Assembly: GCA_031216445.1 (NCBI GenBank)
Contig: CM062217.1
Coordinates: 27,842,001-27,906,000 of the forward strand
Direction of reading: 5' to 3'
DNA from: Lateolabrax maculatus
Lineage: Eukaryota; Chordata; Actinopteri; Acropomatiformes; Lateolabracidae
Length of the DNA: 64,000 nucleotides
Positions 37,023-47,621 of this stretch are shown piece after piece. Each line of letters begins with the position of its first letter. Within the stretch, counting starts at the first letter, position 1. The notes under the pieces are model-generated. The model worked only from the letters and a program-made list of their open reading frames with translations, was not told the origin of the DNA and searched no databases. Position numbers and translations under genes: made by a program.

Positions 37023-39789
37023 GTGAGTGAGATAGCTAAAGTATTTACTGAGAATAATGTATTCCTGAAATTCACTTCTACTAGGGGGTCATTGTCAACC
37101 ACTAGCAAGCGAACATCATACATTTGAAAAGAATTCTCAGTGGTGACGCCTATTGAGTTTGTCCTAAAAAATGACAGGCAGACAGTTGTGTATATCCCCA
37201 TAGTAAAAATGCTGCAGACATTACTAAACAATGGAGAAATTTTAGATAAGGCCATGTCATCTGAGACAAATTTGTCACAAGGATACAGATCTCACAGGGA
37301 TGGTTACCGGTTTAAAGACAATTCTCTCTTGACAGAGGAAGAATTCAGGATTGTTCTTTTCTTGTACATAGATGATTTTGAGGTGGCTAAGCCCTTGGGA
37401 ACCTCCAGAAAGAAACACAAGCTGCCATCTACTGGGTACTTGGAAATCTACACCCTAAATATCGCTCCTCTCTTCATTCCATTCAGCTTGCTCTACTCAT
37501 CATCGCTGAAGATGATATCAGGAAGTTGACTTTAAATGAGAGACCACAGTCTATTGAAGAATTAAAAGTGCAACTGGTAGATAAACTGTCACTGCAGTAT
37601 GACTTTAAACTGCAGTATGAAGATCAAGACTTCCATAATGCCCTCTGCAATTTGACTGAAATAACTGATTTACCTGAAAGAGCTACGCTCAAAATCATCC
37701 CTCTTGTGACTCTCCATTTAACCGCATTGTCATCACCCACCACAACATCAGACACTGAGTGCAGCACAGCAGACACTGAGATCCTGTCGACAGGAAGAGC
37801 ATCACCATCGCTAAGACAACAGTGGCCAGATTTCTTTGACATACCCAATTTCTCAGTGGATGTTGACTATAGACTCAGACAGGCAGATCTTGCCTTTATG
37901 AAGGATGGAACACGTATGACTCTACCACGAGATATGAAGCATGACATACTAGAAAAGCTTGCTGAGACGATGTACAGTTTCAAGGCTTACCCTAAAGATG
38001 ATGACTTCAGCAGTGTTGCAAAAGCACTAATTAGCAAACACCCCTGCCTCACTGAGCCTGGACCACACAGATGGTATGGCTGGAAAAACAGCCTTAAATT
38101 ATCGCACAAAGCTTCAAAAAGCTGGATGTGAGGATGTAGCAATCAATGGAGGCAAAAGAAGTAAAGGCAACCCAGAAGGAGAATCCTCAAGCAAGAATAT
38201 CAAACGGCCAAAAAGAGGTGAAGCAAACTACCTACCTAACTTACCTGAAGGACATGATGAAACAAGCCTTGAAAATGCCAGAAAGGTTCTCGTGGAAGAA
38301 ATGAAGAAGAAACAACCCAATGGCACTCTCATCTCACAAATGATGGACCAATCATTCCCACTACGCAGACAAGAAATTGTAGAAAAGGAACCTGCTGTAC
38401 AGAACATTGTTGAACGATGGCCAGCACTCTTCACAGACAGGTAAACTATTTTTGTTCTCAACCAATAAAATAATGCCTATCAAAAAGAAATTCAAGGTGT
38501 GTGGCTAGAAATCCAAACACACTTGTTGGAATGTTAACACTTCTGCCATCTCTCCATCCCTACCCACCCCTCTCTCTACTTTTCAGGTGTTTGCTGAGTT
38601 CAACAGAATCGCAAGTAAGAATCTTGAGGGAGACTTCTTTGAGGCTCTGGACCAGTATACCCCACGTTTCATTGAACTTTTCAAAACAAGAAGGGGAACT
38701 GTTGGCCAGAAGCTCAGTGAGCTGATGCAGCACATGAGCTGGATGGTAAGTAGGTTAATTTTGCTTTTGATCTGTGTGATAGTTCATCAATCAAGTTCTA
38801 AATGAGATGATCCAGCCCAACCTATTCTATTTCCTGTCTGACTTGTGCTTGTGCCTTGCAAATTACTCTGTTAACTGGTCTTTTCTCTCTCTGTGTATCA
38901 TTAGACACCAGACGTGACAGTACTTCGCTCTGTTGTCCTCAAAGGCATTCCTATTTTACTTGGTGACGACTCCAGTGAATTCTTCAAGACATGCTCTGTA
39001 AGTACTTGCACATAAGAAAAAGTTTGGTCTGCATTAAAATAGAACTATATCTGTGCTGACATAGAAGATGTAATTTTATCTGCACAATATACAATATACA
39101 TTTTGTACAGTGATTGATGTATTTTGTATGGCAATTCCTCCACAGCTAATCTGAGAGGTATTTAAACAGCCATTAAATAAAAATGAAATTTGCCACATAA
39201 ACGTTGTACACATTAATTAATTGTAAATCTAAGGAGCAGGAGTCCAGGCTGAAAAGTCAGTGTCACTGTTTAAGAATATATGGACCTTGTGGACCATAGC
39301 TTTAGTTTAATCATACCACATTTATTTTGTTGGTTATATTGTAACAATCCAGTGTGAACACATATTTAAAACCATATTCCCTAGCAAATGCTTTCAACAT
39401 TAAAAATGAATGTTTAGAAGAGCATAAATTGCCATGCTGAAGAATGTGTGTGTGTGTCTTTGTAGGGTACAGCGAGAGACGAGGCCCTAGAATGCACTGT
39501 CGGTGTGCTGACAGTTGTCAGTGAAGATAATCCTCATGAGGGTCCAAGTTCAGTAGACCTCCAGCCCATCTCCACTGCCATCATTCTGGAGGGAGGTATC
39601 ATCATGGATCATATAAAAAAACTTGCCTCAGGCAGTTTGTCTGTTATTTGGGCTTACATATGCTTTGCATTTGGATTACCCAAAATGCATGGCAAATACA
39701 CTCAACTTCATTCAGACTGTGATGCTTGGACTGGGAAAGAAAACCTCCCACCAAAACTGTTAACTTTGAAGAACAGTCTACTGGGTTAG
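37023..39789 (+). pseudogene. Decayed SAMD3-like gene body (U7)
   Basis: Central part 37023-38440; 3' blocks 38587 to TAG 39787-39789. Private substitutions include Ile-to-Val (near 37203) and Ala-to-Val (near 37355). Confidence 0.6.
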
Positions 39790-41142
39790 ACCAGTAAAGA
39801 GCCATCAGCTGTCAGATAGCACTTTGTAAATTATGCAGCAGTTAATGTTCTCCTGTTATCAGAGAAAGTTTTATGCTTTCATGCAACTGAGCTGGCTTGT
39901 TTATGATCTCAAAAAAAAAAAAAAATTCTATTAAAGTGTACCATGTTATGCTAGTATGCTAATGGTGGAAATAGCGCCACCTTGTGTTGCAAAGAGTTGT
40001 TAGATAATGTTGTCAGAAAGGAACCTAGCAAGGTTGACCTGTTTACATTTGTGTTTTGGGAAAACTTTTAATTATAGTAGTTATAATGTAGTACAAATAC
40101 AAAACCCAAGGAGTGATGTTTTTCTGTGTTGGTTTAAACCTTGGACTGATGCTCGCTTTGGGACACAAAAGCATTTGTTGTACTTTCAGTTTTGATCAGA
40201 AATGCAATGATTTTGCATGCACTGAAGTCCTGTAATTATCAGGTGTTTACCTGTTTAATATTGTGAGACTGTTACATGCATAGAATTAGCTCACAAAAAT
40301 GTGGTTTTATTTTTGCCATGTCCATGTCATGTTCTACAGTCAAATCAAACCACAAGTTTGTTGTTTAGCTGCTGTTTTGTACTTGAATGTACAAGAAAGT
40401 GATACTTGGGAACAGAACACTTGAGGCTGAATAATAGATTTAATGCATATTGTTATTACAATAGCCTAACAGACATAGATCACACTATGAGCAATTTTGC
40501 AACTAGCTTTAAAATACATTAAATATGACAAGAGGATAGAGAACAGTAATTTTATTGTTTATTGTAAGGTTATTACATGAGTGATAAAACACACATTTTA
40601 TATTGGAGAATTGGAATCAAAAGTAACAATATCGAACATTTATTGTTCAGTCTAGATCTGTCAGTGATGCAATTATTTTTTTAATAAATGTTGTAATGCA
40701 GCTGAACAAACCCAGTGAGTGTTCTTTTAAAGTATATGTTTGTGGTGTTTTTCCCTTTATTAGGTAATAACAGCTAAAATAGATAAGAAATGGGAGAAGG
40801 ACAAGGACCCATTCAAGGAAATTGGTTTGTTTAATTTAACTGAACTGAAATGAACTGAAAAAAAATGAGTGAGTAGTAAGTAGTAGGTATCATAATTCTA
40901 AGTGGGGTTAAATTTGTATCAAGCAGTCCACACAAAATGAAAAAATTAAGTTAACACTAAGCATGGCTATTAAGTTACATGAACTTTTTTTTTTTTTTTT
41001 TTAGTTGTACTACTTGATTTGGTACTGCACACTTAAAATAAACAAGCTTTTCTAACTCACTATTCTTAAGATTACTTTGCTTAATTTGCAACGAGTTTGC
41101 ATACTTTTTTTAAGTAAGGTCAACTAATTAGATTTTACAGTG
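39790..41142 (+). other. 3' non-coding region and TTTACAGTG terminus (U7)
   Basis: Equivalent of 4682-6032, with the longest T-run of the first block (near 40985-41002). Confidence 0.5.
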
Positions 41143-42690
41143 AGTATACGTACACACGTCTCCCGCAGAGCTATGTTGAAAGTCCCTCAATATTCAGTCG
41201 AGTATTGGCTAATGACCTGCAACACCTAGACGTGTCCAGTACAGTACTACAATATGTAGATGATCTCTTGATATGTAGCACCTCCAAAGCTCAATGTGCA
41301 CAAGACTCAGTCTCAGCCCTGATGGCTTTAGAAAAGGGGGCTCACAAGGTGAGTAAAAATAAATTACAGTTTTGCCAGACACAGGTTGAATACTTAGGTA
41401 GACAACTCTGTGGCACTAAATGAGCTATAGTGCCCTCACAAATTGAGGCAGTATCGAAAGCTCCCAAACCACAAACGGTGAGACACATGTCGTCATTTCT
41501 GCCATCTCAGCTTTACTAGAAGCCATACACCATCCAAAAGTGTTAGCCATCATTAAATGCGTAGCTCATCAAAAAACGAATTCCCTGATAGCTAAAGGCA
41601 ACAACTTAGCAGATGAAGCCGCAAAACGCATAGCTACACCCACCTGTATAGGACCACTGCTAGTAGCTGGAGATTGTGAACCACTAACAAACTTATATAT
41701 ATATATATGAGCTATATATATGTGCTGCTATATAATAGCAGCACAACATCAGGCAAGTCCATATGCACATTCTGTATGGGCAAAAAGGGGGGCAAGTATA
41801 ATCACTGAAGAAGGTCCATCACATGGGCTATGGCGAAGTGCACATGGACATATTGTCCTCCCAACATCTTTGGTACAGGTTGCTACACGTAGTGCGCATG
41901 GTCAGGACCATTGCACAAGTGGGGAGGTGTTGAGACGCCTTCAAGCAGTCTGGTGGTCACCATTTTTCCGACCTGCGTTTGTAGCTGAGACAATAAAAAA
42001 AGCCCTAAAAATGCTAGGAATCAAACAGAAGTTCAGATGTGTGTATCACCCACAGTCACAGAGAGTAGTGGAAAGGGCAAATGGCATGCTAAAAGCAAAA
42101 CTTGCAAAAATTAGAGCAGACAGTCAGTATAAAATCAATTGGGTAGATGCATTGCCACTTGCTTTGATGGCTATACGAACACTAACTAACACTAACACTA
42201 AGCTAAGAGACTAACACATCTAATACCACACGAGGCACTTACAGGGAGACCGATGCCGGTTCCCTTTTGTAGAGGGCCGTATGCGAGCAATGTGAACGAG
42301 AACTAACATGCTACCTACGACACCTAACGCAAATACACAAAGCTGTGCTCCAACAGGTAAAAGCTGTGTCTGAGGACAGAGACGCTGACATTCCAGAGCA
42401 GCTAAGGAGAGTTGAACCTGGAGACTGGGTCTACGTAAAGGTGTTCAAACGAAAGTGGGACCAACCAAGGTGAGAAGGACCCTTTAAGGTTATCCTAACT
42501 ACCCCAACTGCGCTGAAAGTAGAGGGTAAGAAATGTTGGTTCCATTTAAACCATTGCTGCAGAGCGAGGGATCCAGGTGAGACAGCAAGGGCACAGCACG
42601 ATCCAGAAAGGGACGGTGAAGCCTCCCAACTGGAAGATAGACAGCTTCAAGATCCAAGGACAAAGATGATCACAGAGACTGGCTGAGAGG
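41143..42690 (+). pseudogene. ERV pol 3' half with integrase core tail and C-terminus
   Basis: The only pol copy that runs through the unit boundary. After the integrase N-domain (two histidines visible near 41890-41915), sequence jumps from WWSPFFR to the end of the catalytic core. Only the last part of the core, with the glutamate in VERANG, remains (41995-42200). The region that should hold the cysteine pair and the first two acidic catalytic residues is absent, and the same deletion is present in all units. A frame change near 42200 follows. The C-terminal domain is still readable (PGDWVYVKVFKRKWDQPR, about 42418-42470), interrupted by TGA near 42473, then GPFKVILTTPTALKVEG. It ends near 42690 with no env after it. 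Confidence 0.75.
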
Positions 42691-42937
42691 AGGAGTACCA
42701 GTAAACAACGTAATCACACTCACGTATATAAAGTCAGCTCAATACAATCAAACATTGACATTAGGACCAGAAGGCATTAAAAATAGACACGCATGTGGTT
42801 CACAGACAATGCCTAAAAGAAGGGACAGTGATGGTAGTGGTACAATGTTCACGAAATCAATGCACATAGATAAACCTACACCAAACCATGACAGCTGAAG
42901 AAGCAACCAAATTGACCCAAATTTAAGTAAAATGAGG
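42691..42937 (+). other. Short region between integrase and LTR, no env
   Basis: About 250 bp with no recognisable coding sequence. The env gene expected here is absent, either deleted or never present. The final AAAATGAGG before 42938 is a weak polypurine-tract candidate. Confidence 0.45.
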
Positions 42938-43400
42938 TGTCTGAGCTGAGAGATGTCTCTCCCATGTGTGTCCAATGTTTAGATACTTGTGTGGATCCAA
43001 TGTTTAGATACTTGTGTGGGAAATGTTTAGATAAGCCTATGTCCAAGGTCTGGCTACTTTCATAGATGGGTGCCCCTTGGGGGTTGTTTTCCTAAAATTC
43101 CAAAGAGATGAGATCAGTTTCAACCTGAACTATAGGTTCCACCTTCCATTTCTGTAAAATAGCCATGTATGGTTATGAGGTTGGCTCTGAGCCTATCTTG
43201 TCACCACACATTAGCTATACCATGAGGCTTTAAAAGGTGTAGTTTGAGTGGAAAACGGGGGAGATTCACATTGGCTTCGGATCTTCTCACAGGCAATCCA
43301 TGGTGCTTGTTTTGACGCTGTACTTTTTGTAATAAACCTTTTTATACAACTAAGTCGGTGTCAGCGGAGATTCCTTCATCATCATCACATCATCGCTACA
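42938..43400 (+). mobile_element. Probable 3' LTR of the ERV
   Basis: A segment of 463 bp beginning TGTCTGAGC and ending CATCGCTACA, directly followed by LINE sequence. It contains two 25-bp tandem repeats (42971-42995, 42996-43020; one mismatch) and a partial third copy, in the position of U3 enhancers. A TTTAAAAG box lies near 43229 and AATAAA at 43331-43336, in the order expected for U3-R-U5. No second LTR is visible in the window, so the ends rest on the TG...CA rule and on the LINE boundary. Confidence 0.55.
42971..43034 (+). repeat. 25-bp direct repeats in LTR U3
   Basis: TCCAATGTTTAGATACTTGT starts both copies, which run on to GTGGA and GTGGG. A third, partial copy (AATGTTTAGATA) follows. 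Enhancer function is inferred by analogy with retroviral U3 repeats. Confidence 0.7.
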
Positions 43401-44020
43401 GAAGATACAACACAGCCAACCCGTCTCAGACAGCTAAGGTCGCAAAAGGAGGAAGCATTTAGGAGTGGAGACAGAAGCAGGTTCAAAGAGGCAAAGTACA
43501 GGTTTAGCAAGGAGGTGAGGGGAGCTAAACGACTGTATTCTGAGAAACTCCAACACCAGTTCTCAGCCAAGGACTCTGCTTCTGTCTGGAAGGGGCTCAG
43601 AGAGCTCACCCATTACAAACCCAGAGCCCCCCACTCTGCTAACGACTTGCGCCTGTCCAACAATCTGAACAAGTTCTACTGTCGTTTCGAAAGACAATGG
43701 GACAGTCCAGACACAATCCCCTGGGACTCCATCCACCAGCCCCAGGCCACCAGCTTCACCTCTCCCACCACTGCAGGGGCCTGGGCCTCTCCACAACTTC
43801 AAACCTCAGAGGCCCCCTTCCCGTCCACAGTGACACCTCTCTCAATCCTGGAGAGGGATGTTAACAGACAATACAAGAGACAGAACCTCCACAAAGCAGC
43901 CGGGCCAGACTCTGTCTCTCCATCCACCCTGAAGCACTGTGCTGACCAGCTGTCTCTGGTGTTCACAGATATCTTTAACACTTCACTGGAGATATCCCAC
44001 ATACCAGCCTGCTTCAAATG
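43401..44020 (+). mobile_element. LINE (L2/CR1-like) ORF2 fragment
   Basis: Open frame between an endonuclease-like and an RT domain, with features usual in fish L2/CR1-group elements: RSGDRSRFKEAKYRFSKEV, LYSEKLQHQF, FYCRFERQ and AGPDSVSPSTLKHCADQLS. It starts abruptly after the LTR and stops abruptly at 44020, where ERV sequence resumes, so both ends are cut. The open frame extending back to 43248 is LTR sequence and is not part of the LINE. Confidence 0.7.
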
Positions 44021-45085
44021 TTCCAGCAAGAGATACTGTAAGACTTAGAGCACACTGGCAGACGAAGAGAAAGACAAAAGACACTCACATATGTGCAGCC
44101 TGCAGTATACTGGATCCAATGGCCAGCTGACTCAGAACTTGCACACCAATGGAGTGTGTGAAAAGCCTGGATACAGAAAGAACTGCCCACAGCACAAGAA
44201 CCACGACTGCCGCTGCACTGCACTCTGATGTATGATGAGACTCAGCAACATACTGACTACAAAGAATGCTGGACAGAGTTGATTACAGGCAAAATATTAT
44301 CTGTAATATGTCAAGACCTGTATGTTGGACCACAAGGACCAGCAGCAGCAGTTACTCTACCACCAGAACTACGTCCCTGGTTTCAAGTCACCAGCTCCGT
44401 CCCACATGTTACACTCCTGATAGCTAATGGACATGAATCACGTGACCTAGGACCGATGGTGAAGGCAGCACTACAAGTGACTGTATGGAAACCAACTCAG
44501 AACACGCATGTGCAGTCATCCTCCGATGGACAATATGTGAAAATATTTCTGCGAGCATATGACAAAGGAACAAGAGCCCAAGTGCTACTAAGTCAGAGAT
44601 TCCCTACTCAACTGCCACTCTCAGAAGAACATAGTGTGCTACTACATCAGATACCACATGAGTTATGGTCACATCATAAAACAGATGTAGGGCTAGTTAG
44701 GTCAGCACAGCCAGTTCACATCAAAGCAAAAGAGGGCATTGTGTTGCCATACCAAAAACAATATCCCATGAAACCACACCAAATAGCAGGTATAAGACCC
44801 ACCATCAAGGGCTTGGTAGCAGCAGGTGTGTTAAAACCAACAAAAAGTCTGTGTAATACACCAACTTGTCCAATAAAACAAAATAAACTCTAGTGACTAT
44901 CGATTGGTGCATGATTTGTGCGCCATTAATTCCACTGTAGATGCAGAAGTACCTGTGGTTCCAGACCCACATACTTTGCTTTCTAATATCCCACATGACG
45001 CCTGTTGGTACACAGCATTTGTTAGTGTGCCATTACACCCAGATTCACAGTATCTGTTTGCTTTTACATATCAAGGACAGCAGTA
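44021..45085 (+). pseudogene. ERV pol 5' half, protease-RT region
   Basis: It begins with a poorly readable Cys/His-rich stretch (about 44090-44220; perhaps a degraded gag zinc-knuckle region) ending in TGA. An open frame of 221 codons (44228-44893) then covers the region leading into RT; the RT N-terminus is recognisable in its second half (AKEGIVLPYQKQYPMKPHQI). A one-base frame change near 44888 moves RT to another frame (YRLVHDL, TLLSNIP, FAFTYQGQQYT). RT is cut at 45085 by CACTGTAAA. The next RT residues are found at the start of each unit's pol fragment. No gag or 5' LTR is in the window. Confidence 0.75.
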
Positions 45086-45267
45086 CACTGTAAATGCAAA
45101 CATAGTATTTAATTAAAAATAGTAAATTGACTTAAATCATTTTTTATCAAATTGCTATTAACACTCACTTTTAGTAAGTTACTTGTAATTTGTGGTTGAA
45201 AAATCTCACCAGCTCAGTCTACTTGAACTGGATTAATTTAGAAAAAGTATGTTTTCGATAATTGTGC
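45086..45267 (+). mobile_element. Left terminus CACTGTAAA of the segment interrupting RT
   Basis: Begins CACTGTAAATGC at the exact point where RT stops. Its first nine bases mirror the TTTACAGTG end at 52480 (and in every unit). It is AT-rich, with TTGACTTAAATC and AGTAAGTTACTTG motifs in the style of fish MITEs. It may be the left end of one large element (45086-52480 for U8), or half of a small MITE that was later split. Confidence 0.45.
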
Positions 45268-45580
45268 TTTTACAAGTACATTTACTCAATACTGCACTTA
45301 AGTACAAAGTACTTTAAGTACTTTACTTTTTTTTTCATATTACTGTCTACTTTTACTCCACTACATTTCAGAGGGAAATATTGTACTTTTTACATCACTG
45401 CATATGTAATAATACATACGCGATATATAATAATAATCAGTAGTATGCTACTTTTAATTTTAATATTTTAAGTATTTCTTTTTGTGGTTATATGTTTTTT
45501 ACTTAATTGAAATTTTTACTGCAGGAGCTGTATTGTAAAAGAGTAGTTTCACGGAGTGGTATTAGTACTTTTGCTTCGAT
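45268..45580. repeat. Fish-type AGTAC/ACTT-rich interspersed repeat
   Basis: Contains TACATTTACTCAATACTG, AAGTACTTTAAGTACTTTAC, TTTTACTCCACTACATTTCA, GAGGGAAATATTGTACTTTT and GGTATTAGTACTTTTGCTT. This is the order of a repeat found very commonly in teleost genomes, probably a non-autonomous DNA transposon. The family name is not certain. Confidence 0.6.
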
Positions 45581-45762
45581 TTGAAAACTTCGCCGGCTTT
45601 TTTTTTTTTTTTCCCGACCTGTGGGCATGCGCAACTCCGTCCTCTCTACGCCTGACGGTATGTCAACAACACACCCGCAACGGACGAGGAGCTGGACCTA
45701 ATCCCTGCAACAGCACTCGTTAAGGTTATTTTCAGCATTCTTGTGCTTGGCACACTCATTTG
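45581..45762 (+). promoter_or_regulatory. Candidate promoter and first non-coding exon for the U8 gene
   Basis: A T-run (45600-45612) gives way to CpG-containing sequence. GGGCATGCGCA at 45623-45633 resembles an NRF1 site. A strong donor, CATTTG|GTGAGT, lies at 45762/45763. The next acceptor downstream on this strand with a matching exon is at 47323, before the exon 47324-47370. A promoter plus first exon fits this layout. Transcription is inferred, not shown. Confidence 0.4.
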
Positions 45763-46282
45763 GTGAGTAATATTTTACCCTTGTTTAGACCGTTTTCTTT
45801 CTGTAAGTAAGCGCCATATTTTTCGTGCTTGCTAGTAATGATGTGTGTTGTAATGTCAGCTAACGCTGCCTCAGAGCTATATAGCTCTGAGCTAGCTGAA
45901 CTATATTATGGACATAACGTGTCTTACTTTTGTCACGTTAAAGTTGAGGAGAAACTTTAGTGTAGCGGTCGCGGGCGTGCTCGTCACGTGCACGCGCACA
46001 CCCGCTGTCGGAGTTGATTTTTTTTTCTGAGGCCAGTCATCTATGAGTACTCACTCACGATGAGAGACTGATCCCGGCGGTTTGTGAGTTTCCATGAGCA
46101 GGAGGGCATTCACATGGCAGAACATCAGAACAAGTCTGGATGTATCATTTTATTTTACGCTCGGCTGTTAAGTTAGGACTATGCTAACTTAATGTTATTT
46201 TATTTAACCCTCCTCACTTAACACTAGTCATATTTGTAGCTGTGTCGTTTCCATGGTTACCACGTTTAGCGCGCCCAATGAG
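45763..46282 (+). other. Putative first intron, 5' part
   Basis: No coding signal. Noted items are a 20-bp perfect palindrome (45871-45890), a CpG-rich patch with CACGTG at 45985-45990, and GTTTCCATGGTTAC at 46247-46260, which resembles an RFX X-box. CCCAAT at 46273-46278 lies beside the fold-back arm. Confidence 0.4.
45871..45890. repeat. 20-bp perfect palindrome
   Basis: TCAGAGCTATATAGCTCTGA is its own reverse complement. Function unknown. Confidence 0.8.
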
Positions 46283-46408
46283 CCGGTCACCCGCTCCACT
46301 CAGTGTGATCATTCTGCAGGATCAATGAACTGTCAGCGTGTTTAATCAATCATAACTCTGAATACTAAACTTTCACGGGATTGTTTAATGCAAACGTCAC
46401 ACATGTAT
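46283..46408 (-). repeat. Left arm of fold-back inverted repeat
   Basis: Starts CCGGTCACCCGCTCCACTCA and is the reverse complement of 46797-46925 with scattered mismatches and small indels, including CATAACTCTGAATACTAAAC. It is separated from the right arm by about 390 bp of AT-rich DNA. No target duplication is visible at the outer edges, so a DNA transposon origin is not proven. Confidence 0.75.
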
Positions 46409-46796
46409 ATATAATATATATATATATTATATATATATAATATATACAGATATATAGGGAGAGAGAGATAGATAGATATAGATTTTCATTTTTTTTGATA
46501 TATATGTAGATATACATATTCATTTTTTCTGAGATCTAACTTCTGTCTATTGTGTTTTATCTTATATTGATGTATAATGTTGTATTGTTTCTTCATTTTT
46601 CAACTTATTAAAATAGCTGAGTAGTACACAATCTGCTTCTGCTTCTCTATCATATATTAGTGTTTTTATATATATGTGTGTGTGTGTGTATTATATTATA
46701 TCATACATAGCATATATCACATACCAGAATATTCTATTACCGTTATGCCTATTATGTATATTAAAATACGCCGAATCATGTGTCCGGTATCATGCC
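46409..46796. repeat. AT-rich loop with TA and GA/GATA microsatellites
   Basis: A TA-rich run (46405-46450) is followed by a GA/GATA run (46457-46482). From 46445 on it corresponds to window positions 1-354. No gene seen. Confidence 0.65.
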
Positions 46797-46925
46797 TACA
46801 TGTATGACGTTTGCAGAAAAAAATCCCGTGAAAATCAGTTTAGTATTCAGAGTTATGATTAATTAAATGCATTGACACTTCATTGTACCTGCAGACAGAT
46901 TACACTGAGTGGAGCGGGTGACCGG
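46797..46925 (+). repeat. Right arm of fold-back inverted repeat
   Basis: From TACATGTATGACG to GGGTGACCGG; pairs with 46283-46408. The same arm precedes U1 at 355-483. Confidence 0.75.
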
Positions 46926-47162
46926 TCCAAGATGGCGGCCCCACGTCTCGTCAGCGCCAATAGGCAGTAGCGGTCGATGCGGCGTCTACTCTTTATATGT
47001 CTATGCCGCACACTGTTTACTTGCGCAGTGCTTGTCTGATCACACGAGGAGCGCAGTGAGAGCCCGCAGATCAGATTTGGGACAGACAAAAGGGTCTCCC
47101 TGTCTGTCTTTTTATCATAGCCTGTTACCATTGCTGGCATACTCAGTGGCCTAAGTTATTCT
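46926..47162 (+). promoter_or_regulatory. YY1-motif region upstream of U8
   Basis: Counterpart of 484-720, with the YY1-like CAAGATGGCGGC at 46928-46939. It lies between the candidate first exon (45762) and the exon at 47324, so it may be an intronic element or an alternative promoter. Confidence 0.4.
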
Positions 47163-47323
47163 TTAAGGTTATGTTGTCTAGAATATGTACATTACAATAC
47201 TGTCTTTGTGGGTAATAGGCCTATGTTACAGTTTTCACTTGTACTGGAAACAAGATGTTTATGAGTTGTGGTGAGCTTTGGTTGTGTTAAATTGTTGTAT
47301 TCTTCTTAACTGTCCCCTTCCAG

Positions 47324-47370
47324 GCTCAGGCAGATGGTGATCAATCCACAGTTCCCTTGATACCACATAA
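47324..47370 (+). other. Candidate 5' exon upstream of U8
   Basis: Same exon as 882-928, with acceptor CTTCCAG and donor GTGAGT unchanged. Confidence 0.5.
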
Positions 47371-47621
47371 GTGAGTCATTTACCATTTACCTTTTGTACT
47401 GCTGTGTTCATTTGGTAGCTGTTCTTGTCTTAAAGAAGTTAAATGATTAAAAGCTTGATAATTAGATAGATTTTTGCAAGGATTTAATTTTTTTTTGTTG
47501 CTCTGGTATTTCAAGTCTGATACTGCATGTTAGTGTTTTTGTTTTTTGTTTCTATTTTGCCGGGCTTGATGCTAAAATGATCTTTTCTTTTCAGATTTTT
47601 CAAGAAGACAAAAAACTTCCT

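Larger units (their letters stand above)
36144..41994 (+). repeat. Tandem array unit U7 (last unit of the first block)
   Basis: Its pol end at 41994 is the only one that continues into native integrase sequence, so it marks the right edge of the first block. Its 3' variants match U4-U6. Confidence 0.9.

Noticed and set aside
43248..43400. N-terminal part of the 266-codon frame at 43248-44048 as LINE protein
   Set aside because: This part is LTR sequence that happens to be open in the LINE frame.
45262..45471. Small frame 45262-45471 as a gene
   Set aside because: It lies wholly in a common fish interspersed repeat and is of low complexity.
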